Position numbers and translations under genes: made by a program
Assembly: GCF_051020985.1 (NCBI RefSeq)
Contig: NC_134999.1
Location: forward strand, 4,774,001-4,838,000
DNA: 64,000 nt
Direction of reading: 5' to 3'
Source: Nomia melanderi
Lineage: Eukaryota > Arthropoda > Insecta > Hymenoptera > Halictidae
Shown: piece after piece, positions 53,343 through 64,000 of the stretch
Layout of the letters: each line of letters begins with the position of its first letter
Numbering within the stretch: the stretch's first letter is position 1
The notes under the pieces: model-generated
What the model was told of the DNA's origin: nothing
Databases searched by the model: none
Seen by the model: the letters and a program-made list of their open reading frames with translations, nothing else

Positions 53343-53465
53343 ATGACATTTTTATATAATTAATGTTGTAAATCTGATATACCTCAAGTTTCTAAATACG
53401 ATATAAATAATTTTTCTATATTTTCAGAAACAAAAAATGAAATTAAAAAGAGAACCGATTCTTAA

Positions 53466-55955
53466 TATAGTTTAGAAGTACTTATGTACATAATGTAATA
53501 TATTAATATATTCTTATTTATGTATATATTAATATATTAATGTAATATGTCTCGAATATTAGTTTTATTTTTCCAAACATGAAATATAAGTATATGTGCA
53601 ACTTAAGTTTTGATACTAAAGTTCATGTGATAATTTAAATTTGTTTGGTATAAATTAACAATAATTATGTATGTACCATTTACCATGACACAATTCATAA
53701 AAATAGAAATAATTATTAGCATTATATTACAGTACTTAAATTGTGAAAGTTTTAATAAAAGTTGAAATATTTTTTAATAAAAGTTTAGTTAAAAAATGTT
53801 ATTAATCAACACATGTGTGTTTTCTCATAAACAAGAATAAAATAATCAATTTTGGATTAAATTGATTGATTATAAAATTAGTATTATATATAAGCATTCC
53901 ACATACATTTAATAGTTTGATATTTGACCAAAACAATACAACGTTATTTTGGGAGAAATATTATATTTTTGAATAGTCTGTTTGCATAAGTATAATTCTT
54001 TGTTCGAGTTTGAAAAAATTATTACTTGAGATTGATAGATTGCATACGCATTGGATAACAGCAAAATTTAATTTATGAGAATTATATTACTAATACGAAA
54101 TAATAGTATAAATACTAAAAATGAATTAATATACAACATTTAAGAAATATGATATTAGAAAGATGTACGTTTTATACAATTTATTTAAGTGGATATTATT
54201 TCATTTATGGATGTTTTAAACAAATTTTTAAATGCATAGAATACTTTCTATTTTAGTTATATCAATGTATAATATAATTGATCAGGAAAATGAAAAGTAA
54301 AAATAAGATAATATGTATGAATAAGAAGAATATAATAATGATTAATAGTAATATTTGATGCTATTTATTGCTATTTGACGTTATCTTGTTAATATGTAGC
54401 AATTGATACCAAGTACTTACATCAAATGCAGTATATTATTTTTAGATATGTCATTTTGTATATGAATGTATTATATTTAATGTATATTTAGTATTATGTT
54501 GAATATGCATACGCACATATACATGCATATTTTTATTTATTTATTTTTTTGGAGATATTTTTGCTCAAATGTATATACAATTTAAGTAATTACTTACATT
54601 TTACTTATCTTACTTTAACATAGATCGAAATACATCTACATTTTATCTGTGTATTTATATTAATTTTATTGTACATAGGACAACAACAAAATTTAATCTG
54701 TTATATATAAAATTACAGTATCATGTAAATAACATTTCTTATTAATGATTCTCTGTAATTTATTAAAATTTTTGAAAGTAAAATTAATTTAAGAGATAAT
54801 GTGAAACAATTAAAACTTATTATAAATTAAATAGTTTGAAAAAACATTTTTTAATGCAATGTTTATATGTAACCAATCATCACTTCCCTTTGAAATCTTT
54901 CTGTTATGAATCGTAATATTGTAATGTATCACAAAATGATTTAAATAAAATAATTACTGCGGGCCATAATTCTTCATAGTTAAATTTTCGGAAGTTAATA
55001 TGAAATATAACGACATTCGATGCAGTTGCAGTGCTATAACAATTTTATGAAGATTTATGCTAATACTGATTACATTTTATTTTGTCTAATTATATATGTT
55101 ATAAATGCGTAAAAATCCGCGCTCGAATCAAAATATTTGGTTGGTCTGGGTAAGTATACTGACCATTCCGCCGGTGTACATGATCTATTTAAAATAGATA
55201 TATTTTTGTATCAGAAAGTAACTTGCTGCATATTATTTGGAGCAATGTGTTTAGCGTTACAGTGTAAGTGGTTATACTTTTCACTCATTCATAAAGGGTG
55301 TTTTTAAAAATAAAAACTCAAGTTATAGTCTCTATTGAGTGTAAGTGCGGTCGAGTTGTGTATCTCTGTGCATTTGTCTATTAAAATGCTCCTCGAAGTG
55401 ACATCGTTTGAAACATGAATAAATCTGAGAAACTATCAGATCAGGGATCAGCTAAAAATATGTACGTTATAACTTAACAATTTTATTCGTTAAATTTAAT
55501 TTAATTTAATTTAAATTTTTCAAGGTAATTATTTCTTAAATAAAGAGTTGTAAATGAAAAACTATTCTATGTTTCCATCTTATTTTGTTATGTTATTCAT
55601 TCCTTACTGGTTGTACTATGTTTTGTAAACAGCTTGTATAAAATAGTAAATCAAAAAATATATTTAAAGTGTATATAAAAAAAGAACTAATGAGAAATTG
55701 ATTGAAAACTAACTGTTTATATAAAATGGCGATAGGAAACAAATACATTTTTATTCTTATTTTTGTTTAAAGGTTTTGTCCTACTTTGGGTCATTCTTTA
55801 AAATATTGAGTACTCTATATTTTTCTTTAGCTATATAGTCTATTGAAAGACCAATTCATTGACCTATGACATGTTGGTGTTTCAAATTTTTCAGTCATTT
55901 TTGTGCGTGCATAAGATTTTTCTTATCGAAGTAATAAATAGATTCGATTGTAAAT
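53466..55955. other. TPK 3' region and AT-rich spacer
   Basis: The polyadenylation signal AATAAA is at 53754. The rest is AT-rich with no supported gene. A short open stretch begins at an ATG at 55414 and runs for about 15 codons (MNKSEKLSDQGSAKN) to a possible GTACGT donor at 55461. It may be a first exon of the disrupted sequence downstream, or chance. Confidence 0.4.
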
Positions 55956-56632
55956 GTATTGTAAACTCACGCCGTTGACTGCTTTATCGTCATTTATATT
56001 TACAAACATGGAATATCAACTGTCAGAGCCTTATATTGCAATTGCTTGGAAACAATTAGTATTATTGTGACTAGAATTGTGCAGTCTTCTTCTAGCAGCG
56101 ATATATTTTACGATGTTGAATTATGTGTCTAACGATATCGTAGTTAGATAAGGAAAGGAAGTACCCATTCCTAAACCTCTCTTTTTGGAGTTTATAAAAA
56201 TAAAATAAGTTAAGATAAATTTTATCGAAAAGAATCTACCATCTCTGATGCAGATAGTTGTAATAGACAATCTCTGTTATCAAATTGTCAGGACAATGTT
56301 CGAGTAGGTAAAATGATTATTCAGGAAAGGAATGATCCAGTATATTGATGTTCAAGGTGGTCTTTTCAAATGTAATACAAGATAAGAAACATTATGTGGG
56401 CGTTCAGCAAAAGGAGAATTTAATCGATCGTAAATGAGCTCGGATAACCTTGGAAGACCAATTTATCGAGACTAATGAATTCATCTCGGAATGGGCTACA
56501 CGCCCAGTTAACAGAAAGTACATAGTCCCACTTGAAAAATCAAAGGTTACCTTGAAATCTCGGTGGCAGCTTTATCTAGACAAGACTTATGTCCATTATA
56601 AGATGTCACGCTAGAGGTAGAGTAAGTTCTAA
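55956..56632 (+). pseudogene. disrupted coding-like region, unidentified gene remnant
   Basis: The block is GC-richer than its flanks and contains several runs of protein-like sequence in more than one frame, broken by stops. One frame carries FTNMEYQLSEPYIAIAWKQ, then stops, then EVPIPKPLFLEF and later YIDVQGGLFKCNTR. Another carries STISDADSCNRQSLLSNCQ. The longest, at about 56440-56610, carries EWATRPVNRKYIVPLEKSK and SRWQLYLDKTYVHYK. A strong GTAAGTT donor follows at 56633, suggesting an unprocessed gene rather than a retrocopy. No family is recognised. Sequencing error, a real gene with small introns, or chance cannot be excluded. Confidence 0.35.
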
Positions 56633-56633
56633 T

Positions 56634-57508
56634 TGAAGCATGCCTTTGAATAACAAATAGTCCAACGTAATTGATTAAATACATTAGTCTTTATATACTT
56701 TTGAAATACAATATTCAAAGTTTTCTTGCATTAATTAACAGAAAATTGGGTAAATATATATTAATTTCTTTATTTTTAGTTTTTCATATGTTCTACATTT
56801 TTTTCTCCAAAAATTGAATTGATAGACTTATATTTTAGAAAAATGAAATTATTATTTATTATGTTATTTTGAACAAATTATTTAGTCCCTCATGCCTACA
56901 TATTGTTATTATATAATAAAATATACATTAATATCATATAACTTAATTTTCCTCTTCTGTAGTTCATTTCTTCCTATTGTTTTAAAATTAACAATGATTT
57001 ATGAGGGTCCCAAGGTAAATAGTTTAAATAATTGTATAACCTTCGTCAAATATTAAATATTAATTTCGAAATTTAAGCCACGTTTAGTTACCTGTTTTAT
57101 TGTTAGTAACACGCCTCTCTTATATAATTTAAATATATGCAGTATACTAAGTGCTGTAAACACACAGATAAAACATGATATGCGGAGAATCGTGTGCATG
57201 ATTACGGGTAATCTCATCAACGTTCTCGCAGCATTTTATTTTATAAGCTCTCGATTGAAATTTCGGGACGTCTAAGTTGTTCTGTACGTTTAAAAACTGC
57301 AGAAAAGAAGATTTTGCGTTCAATTTTTAGGAACACTCGGTAGATCGAAAGCTCGCTACGCAGACGGGATCAGACAAATGCGGGGGCGGTTAAAGCTATT
57401 AAAATATATACTTACACATGCATACTGTATACAGGGTGTTTATTGCAATTGCGCCGATGTAATCAGATAAACAAATTGTGTTGCACTGTGATTATATCTA
57501 ATGAAAAA
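56634..57508. other. AT-rich spacer
   Basis: No gene is seen. The segment CATACTGTATACAGGGTG near 57421-57438 contains a short motif repeated in inverse near 60044 (see findings). Confidence 0.4.
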
Positions 57509-57693
57509 TTAACCCTTTGCTCTCCGCAATATTTTTCATCATAAATATTCATTATTTTCTGATGTAATGTTAATGATAATTTTCACAATTAGCATAACGA
57601 AAAATTTTCCGTAAATTAAGGGACAGAACTATTTTATTCCAATGTTTCACGTGTTAATGTCATATGTAAAATATAATAAGTGCAAAGGGTTAA
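57509..57693. mobile_element. TTAA-flanked MITE (family C)
   Basis: A 185-base element has perfect 12-base terminal inverted repeats, TTAACCCTTTGC, and TTAA at both outer edges. The interior is AT-rich and non-coding. A lone copy of the same end lies at 5310-5321. The TTAA target and CCCTTT ends fit the piggyBac group. Confidence 0.8.
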
Positions 57694-58649
57694 TAATATA
57701 AGGAATACAAAAATATTTTTTATTGTTTTCGTAAAAAGATGTTAAGTAAACTTTTTATAAATGAAATCAACAAATATGAGAAATGACTGTAAGTTTTACG
57801 AAACGATATAATTGAAATGTAATTTGTGCTTCTAAAAAATGCATTTGAGTTACATTGAATTACCGTGTGATCTCAACAATAAAAAAATGTTATATAATAA
57901 ATATAACGGTATAAATTATTTTTATTATTTTTAATCGTATATGTATGGCATAAAAAAGTATACAATATTTCATATAAAAAATTGAATCTTATTTTCGTTA
58001 CCCCAAAAATATTATAAATATAAAAAATATACGCCATTACGTTAGTTATTAAAGAAAGGTAAAACTTCTTCCTTTCTCATTATTATTACAAACTTATCAT
58101 GTACGAGTATAACGGTAGGTACTAATTGCATGAACACTTTGTGCGTAGTTGAAGTTTGATAGTCATACGAAAAGAGATCAAGGTTTATACAGTTAACGAA
58201 GTAATTAGACACATGAAATTTCCCACTTTTATTATAGTTCTAATAAGAACAAAATCTACGCTTGTTATTTTATTATTGTTTTTCATTTTTAATGAATTGA
58301 ATTTTATCGTGTCATTAATAATAAACGACCATTCCTATTATATATTATTATTCCTCTACTGTATGATATATGAGCATTATAATTTATGTAAATGTCACCT
58401 ATGTATATGAGTTACAGTATCTAAATGAATGTTTTTTAATGACATCTGTAGATGTACTAATAGTAGTGGTCTACTATATATGTATACATATATATTTTTA
58501 TCTTCTAACAACTGCTGAAAATTTAATCGATACAAAGAGTAGAGATATCACTGTTACCTTTTGTGTCGGATTATCAGCGTTTTAAAATTCGTACTGTCTG
58601 CTTCCCGCAAAATAGTTTCTATCTGCATTAAAATTATTTGATACATTAT
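57694..58649. other. AT-rich spacer between MITEs
   Basis: No supported gene. The frames at 58156-58410 and 58370-58585 are hydrophobic by AT bias and overlap each other without splice context. Confidence 0.45.
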
Positions 58650-58881
58650 CTATTAGTTTCAAAAACCTCTATTTTTGCGCACAATAAAATAAAAAAATGA
58701 AGTGTGTACTTGTTAAACGCAGGTCAAATGCACCTAGGGTATATTTTAATGAAAAATCAAAGTAACGCGGAAAAGAATTACATGTTTGTCCGAAAAATAA
58801 AGAAGTGACGTTTCAAACAATTAGTATTATTTCAAGCTTTATGACGACGTTTACAATCGTCAAATAAAGTTAGCTGGTTAA
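58650..58881. mobile_element. TTAA-type MITE (family B, copy 2)
   Basis: The interior aligns with 36160-36370: TAGTTTCAAAAA, AAATAAAAAAATGAA, CAAATGCAC and AGAATTACATGTTT occur in the same order and spacing. The right end GTTAGCTGGTTAA is conserved. The left terminal repeat is not recognisable, so this copy is probably truncated or decayed on that side. Confidence 0.6.
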
Positions 58882-59483
58882 TAGACATATTACAGAGTTT
58901 ATCTAACAAATTTTCTTCCTAATACATTATTTATTTGCAGTAAAGTATTTAACCACACTCGTGAAGGTGAAAGAAATCATTATAGATTTACATATTTGTT
59001 GAAAGTATAAGATATTACAACGAAAAAATATTGTGAATTTAGTTGAAATTTACAGCTATAACTTTGGTAGTATTCTAATATCTCTGTAGTAGACATTTTT
59101 AATATTAAGTACAGCAAATAAAGCCTTGTGATTTTAAAACACAAAAGCGTACCACAAAATAACACTTCACTGTTCAATCATTCACTGTTGAAATTTTTTA
59201 AACAATTTTTGGTAAGTTTCTGATTGTATAAAACTTAGTATTTTTTATCTCTTGCAAATATATGTGCGTCCTTTTATTATGAAATAAATAAATATCGGTA
59301 CCAGAAGAGTGTGTCCTATTATCAAAAAATTTACTTACCTACATGCTTACGTATATTCTGCCATTAATATGCATAATTAAAATTCTGAAGTGTAACTTAA
59401 ATTAATAACTTTAAAAGCATAAATACTCATGACAAAAACTTTTCTGTTGTATCAGTTTATCTTTCGTAATTGTCTGTCTTCAT

Positions 59484-59712
59484 TTAACCCTTTCCGATTC
59501 AACGTCGAGGCAGACGTTTAATTTTGTTTCAATCGTCATCTGTTTTACCAATTCCAATAAATGTTACATACATAAATACAACATTAGTGATTTTCAAAAA
59601 TGTCTTTAAATGAATTTTAAAAAACACCATATTTAAGTACGGGCAAGTAAATAAATGTCGATGCAAGTTCTAGATTGAAAATCCGAGGACACTCGGAACC
59701 ACAAAGGGTTAA
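59484..59712. mobile_element. TTAA-flanked MITE (family D)
   Basis: A 229-base element with TTAACCCTTT at both ends in inverse orientation. Beyond ten bases the ends diverge but keep partial similarity (CCGATTCAACGTCGAG against GTGGTTCCGAGTGTCCTCG). The right TTAA at 59709-59712 is also the left TTAA of the next element. It is non-coding. Confidence 0.65.
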
Positions 59713-59961
59713 CCCTTTGACCTATGATATCGTGTCAGACTCGCGATGAGAATTTTAAACTAAATTTGACAAGTCTGAATGTTATTTATTTTTCTTAAAT
59801 GTAAATTAAATATTTGTTTTCTGTTATCAATCGTTAACGTCTGAAGTAAATATAGCGAATAGAATAAGTACCAAATTCTTTTTTCGTTTCTAATAAATTA
59901 TTAATGTTAAAGTACGTTTATCAAGCATAGTTGTGAAAGAAATTATAGGGTAAGGGGTTAA
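59709..59961. mobile_element. TTAA-flanked MITE (family E)
   Basis: A 253-base element. The left end TTAACCCTTTGACCTATGAT and the inverse of the right end TTAACCCCTTACCCTATAAT match at 16 of 20 positions. It shares its left TTAA with the preceding element and is non-coding. Confidence 0.7.
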
Positions 59962-59983
59962 TGCTTTTTTTACCCTATTTTTA

Positions 59984-60303
59984 TTGTCATTTGTATCGTT
60001 TCGATCGGAAAGAACGTGGCAAGGTGCGTTGTTTCTAGTAGAGCACCCTGTATGTCATGATGATCAGCTGAGGCGATGTTTACATTCGTTGGCGTCCTCA
60101 GCGACGGTGTACCGCAATGGTGGGGTCGCGGCCACTGGCCAGTTCCTTGCGGTCTTTCGACCGGTCGCTATCGTTTGCCTCGTAGTTTTCTTAATTTTCT
60201 AGTCATTCGCGAGTTCATTGGTGAAAGTTTCGCAGTCATACTCGGTGCACGTTATTGAATACGCCAAATGAATCATCAATTGTTCTGCCATTGCTCCGGT
60301 CCG
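59984..60303 (+). promoter_or_regulatory. GC-rich island, putative first exon with consensus donor
   Basis: This is the most GC-rich block of the right-hand third. It ends at a perfect donor, CCG|GTAAGT, at 60303/60304. An ATG in good context (gccaaATGA) at 60268 opens twelve codons, MNHQLFCHCSGP, in phase 0 to that donor, so the exon may be 5' UTR plus a short coding start. The matching downstream exon is not seen in the window and may lie beyond 64000. Confidence 0.35.
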
Positions 60304-63300
60304 GTAAGTCATCATTGAACGTGTGTTATCGGATGTACACACTGGATCAGCCGCAAATCGACCTGCAAACTACTCGCGAGTTCGTCATTTTCATGGGTGC
60401 TTCATTGGTAATAGGGTGATTGATACTCCGTTTAGTATGGGCATAAAACTGTATACACCGTGGTCCAATGGTGGTACACTAAACAGGGGAAAGAATTGAT
60501 ACGAAAGGAAATTATCTCAAAGGAATTTTATTGGAGTAGGCTTTCGCTTTTGGTAAACAAAATTGTTAAACTTGTTTTTAGTATTAGTGAACGATTATTA
60601 AACAACTACAATTCCATTGAGATTCATTTTTTAAGCAAGACCATGTTCAATATATTCAGTGAATCTATATTAATCACTATACAAGATGATCATTAATTCT
60701 TAAAAATGAATATGTTATGCGAACTCGAGTTGTAGGCAGCTAAAATGTAATATAAAAAGTAGATATAGTATTAATTGATTCTAAAATTTGAAATAATCGG
60801 ATTTAGAAATATCACATTTAAGTAGGTATAGATTTCATCAAAGTAGAATTATTGTTTTCTTATTGAAATCAGTAATGAAATAAACCATCTGAGTATAAAA
60901 TAATATTCCTTTAGTACCAGTGACGAGTGATACGTTAGAGTAAAGATTTTAATATTCTAGTGATGCAATAAATATTGGAATGCATAGGTATCAGCACTTA
61001 AAAGTCGTTAGACGCTCAAATGAAGATTAAGAACGTGCTGACGTAATCAAACAGTTTAAATTATGAAACAAGATTAATAATTAATTTACTAATGTTTTAT
61101 ATATTCCAAAAAGAATTCATTATTATTTTGAATTTAGTGTTTGCAAATTATTGTTTGAATATAATAATTTTTTTATTAATTTGGTCACTGTTTGTAATAT
61201 AATACATTCAATTCTGTTTTTACACGATGATTTACACGAAAAAATATATTATATTTATAGAAAAACAGAGGTTGGTTCCAGACCTAAGAAATCAATAAAG
61301 TAACACAATAAACCATATGAAAATTCATGTTACGGTTTGGTGATTACATTAAATTAAACAAAATCGTGGAAAAATGAAATGTATTTTTTCTCTGGTTCGT
61401 GTTAAATGAAACAAATAATTTGAATTAAATCAAAATCGTGTTAAAACATGAGTGTACTTTTATTTTAATTTTCACGTACTATTCACATTTTGAATCCCAC
61501 GTCTTCGAAAAGGTGGGGGATGCACAACTTTATGTGAGACTGCATTTTCCAGAAATGGAGAATACAAAATTTTAGAAACATAATAAATATACTCCAGTAC
61601 ATAGACATAACGAGTTACTATATAATCGAAAAATTGCCGATTTTTGAACTCTAATCTCATAATAGAAAGTCGCACAACATTTTGCTTGGACTCATTACAA
61701 AGTACGAAGTTCTTACTTTCGCGTTCCATAAACCATTTTTGTCTATAACGTTCTTGATTTATGTAACTTGATGGAAAAGTAAACATACTTTTATATTTCC
61801 AAAATTTTACGCTTCGTACTTGAAGTGTTGAATAGAATTTAAATTTCATTTAAATATAGAAATTTTTCTTATTTTCTTATTTAAGAGGTGCATTAATTTC
61901 GTGATTTCCAAATCTTTTTTCAAGGTTTTAGCATTGTTATATTATACAAAAAAAAACAAAATTAATTGATAAAATTTACTATATTCTGTACTTTCCACAA
62001 TAGTGTTCCTGAAAAATTGCGTGCACCTTATAATTATAGTTAATCGTACTTATTCACGAAGCTTTTAAAGTAAGCTGACGATCGTGAAACGATCCATTTG
62101 TACTCATCGAGTATTGTCGACGAAACTCGATGACCTTTCAGTAAACTTGAACAATCTATGAAGCAATATACTCGTTGAATATCGATAAAGGAATACTGAA
62201 TTAAATTAGATAATGGAATCAGGCATTTACCAAGAATTATCACTACTTAATTATCAGTCGCAACGAATAGTGGAATATATCGTTTATTTTTGGAAAAAGT
62301 GGAAATCTTTGAGATGTTAGAAAATGATTCATGGTTATTATTAAACACTGTGTACTCATCTGTATCTAGCAAGTATTTGTAATGATTTCTGAATTGTAAT
62401 GTTATTAGCATTCGATTAGAACGAAGTTAATAGTAGTTATTTATAAAATTATGAAAATGATGTTATTAAAATAGTTCCAAAAAAATATAATTTTCGGTGA
62501 AGTTTATAATAATACTATGTGCTATAGATATGCTTTATCCAAGTGTTGATGCTTGAAAAAGACCAATATAGGTCATTGTTTGAACTGTTGATATCTGACA
62601 CTCAGAAATGCCAGCGTTTGGCATCTTTTAACGATGTTGCTATATTTATTTTACTGAGTACCAGCGTAAATTTTCCTGTATTCGACCGATTTTCGAACTT
62701 CATCATCTTGGATACGAAACATTACACTGGTCAATTTTATTTTATATTTCTGTCTTATTTTTGTGCGAGGAATAAACCCGGTGGTACGATCCGTCCTGGC
62801 ACACCCCGTATATCGCTAGAATTGTCTGTTGCGTTACTTGTTACGTAGCGGTTTGGCTAGCGAATGTAAGCTTTTTCAACAAATCACAAGAGACCTTTTT
62901 CTTTTTTATTTTTAATCGTGAGTTTCATCTTAAATACTATTTTTATGCCGTGCACTTTTAGCATATTAAACTTTTAACGGTATTAGTAATTCATGGTAAT
63001 GAGTAATATTTGCAATAATTAAAATTCAGGTTTACAATTAAGGAGACTGGAGAATCTGTTCATTTTTACGAAAAGAAATAATTTCTATGCACTTATTTCC
63101 TTACGTATGTATTATTTGCATCATGTTATCAGTTGTTTTATTTGTGTATTTTATAAGTAACAATTGGAACTGTTAAGTGAATTTACTTTACCACTATAAA
63201 TTGTAATTTTTAATCATTATAAATGGTGTTGTAATAAAAATGATCTTTTATGTTAGAGATAGTGACGACAAAATACATTACGAATTGTAGTATAAAATTT

Positions 63301-64000
63301 TTATTGAACAGCCATTTGAAAACGATCTAAAAGATAATGTTTCCCAAATTTAAATATTTAATTTTAACGTGAAATATAAATCACTATTGTTTAATAATAA
63401 TCTACTTTAACAACTGCTTTGCTAATAACAGCTACACTAACAAATAATTTTAAGAGGTAGTTTCATTAATTACAATTACTAGTAATTAGTATTAATTAAG
63501 GAATAATATACAAATATTTAAGTGTCTGTCCAATTAAGGAACTGAACATTTTAAAGTAAATAATTTGAGAAAATGCAATTATCAGTTATATACACGGTGA
63601 TGTGAAGTTCAAAATAAATTGAAAATGATTTATTAACAGTGAATTGAACTGAACGAATTGTGAATGGGAAAGGTAGAGAACTTCCCGGGAGGCAGTTGCA
63701 ACGCGAGATATCGAAGAGGCATTATCTCTCCGTGGTTTTTGAAACCGGAGAAACGTGCATCGAATCGTTTACCGTTATCTCGTCGCGTGCGTTTTCGCGC
63801 AAACGACTAATCCTCGAGGACTACACTCCTCCCAAGACATTACATCGACATACTTCCTCCGATTGGAATTCCATCCTCTGTTAAAACAAATACCAAAATC
63901 ACCGATGAACTACCAGTAAAAACTACAACTGAAAATGTAATATGATTGTAACATTTGTTAAAACAAATTCTCTATTTGATAAAAGAAAAATCCTATAACA
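60304..64000. other. AT-rich region, possibly an intron; no confirmed exon
   Basis: If the island at 59984-60303 is a first exon, this is intron. Two GC-richer patches stand out. One is at about 62790-62830 (GGCACACCCCGTATATCG), of transposon-end character. The other, at 63660-63884, is an open stretch of 74 codons with basic composition but no recognisable domain or splice context. Confidence 0.35.

Noticed and set aside
1..64000. tRNA, rRNA, CRISPR or other prokaryote-type systems
   Set aside because: No cloverleaf with A and B boxes, no rRNA-like block and no spaced repeats were noticed; spliced genes show the window is eukaryotic.

Overview
The window is AT-rich eukaryotic DNA with intron-split genes, long AT-rich introns and spacers, GT..AG splice sites and short GC-richer islands at exons and putative promoters. 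The protein set points to an insect: a myofilin-like muscle protein, a two-BIR/RING IAP, a CIN85/cindr-type SH3 adaptor, a C2orf69-type hydrolase-fold protein and single-copy housekeeping enzymes. Base composition and TTAA-bounded MITEs suggest a hymenopteran, perhaps a bee, but the species cannot be fixed from the sequence alone.

Layout. 1-11.3 kb is gene-poor; it holds a GC-richer island at 5.4-5.7 kb that could be a promoter or 5' UTR. 11.3-17.5 kb (+) is a myofilin-like gene with two alternative 3' ends. 18.4-19.8 kb (+) is a DIAP1-type IAP. 21.8-25.2 kb (+) is cindr (three SH3 domains plus a C-terminal coiled coil). 30.2-32.9 kb (-) is a secreted PAN-like/C-type-lectin protein whose introns are all phase 1. 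33.7-36.9 kb (-) is adenylate kinase 1. 42.0-44.7 kb (+) is the chaperonin subunit CCT7 (eta). 46.0-46.8 kb (+) is a small type II membrane protein with a glucosidase II beta-like cysteine-rich module. 47.7-48.9 kb (-) is a C2orf69 homologue, placed head-to-head with thiamin pyrophosphokinase at 50.4-53.5 kb (+). 53.5-64 kb has no intact gene, but holds a disrupted coding-like stretch near 56-56.6 kb, a cluster of MITEs at 57.5-60 kb and a putative first exon ending at 60303.

Exon chains were built by hand from open frames, splice sites and phase matching. All except one cindr junction close in frame. The genes do not form one pathway; they are ordinary insect genes side by side. The least expected content is a set of short TTAA-flanked inverted-repeat elements, two pairs of which are fused through a shared TTAA, the alternative terminal exons of the muscle gene, a possible organelle leader on thiamin pyrophosphokinase, and the decayed coding-like block near 56 kb.
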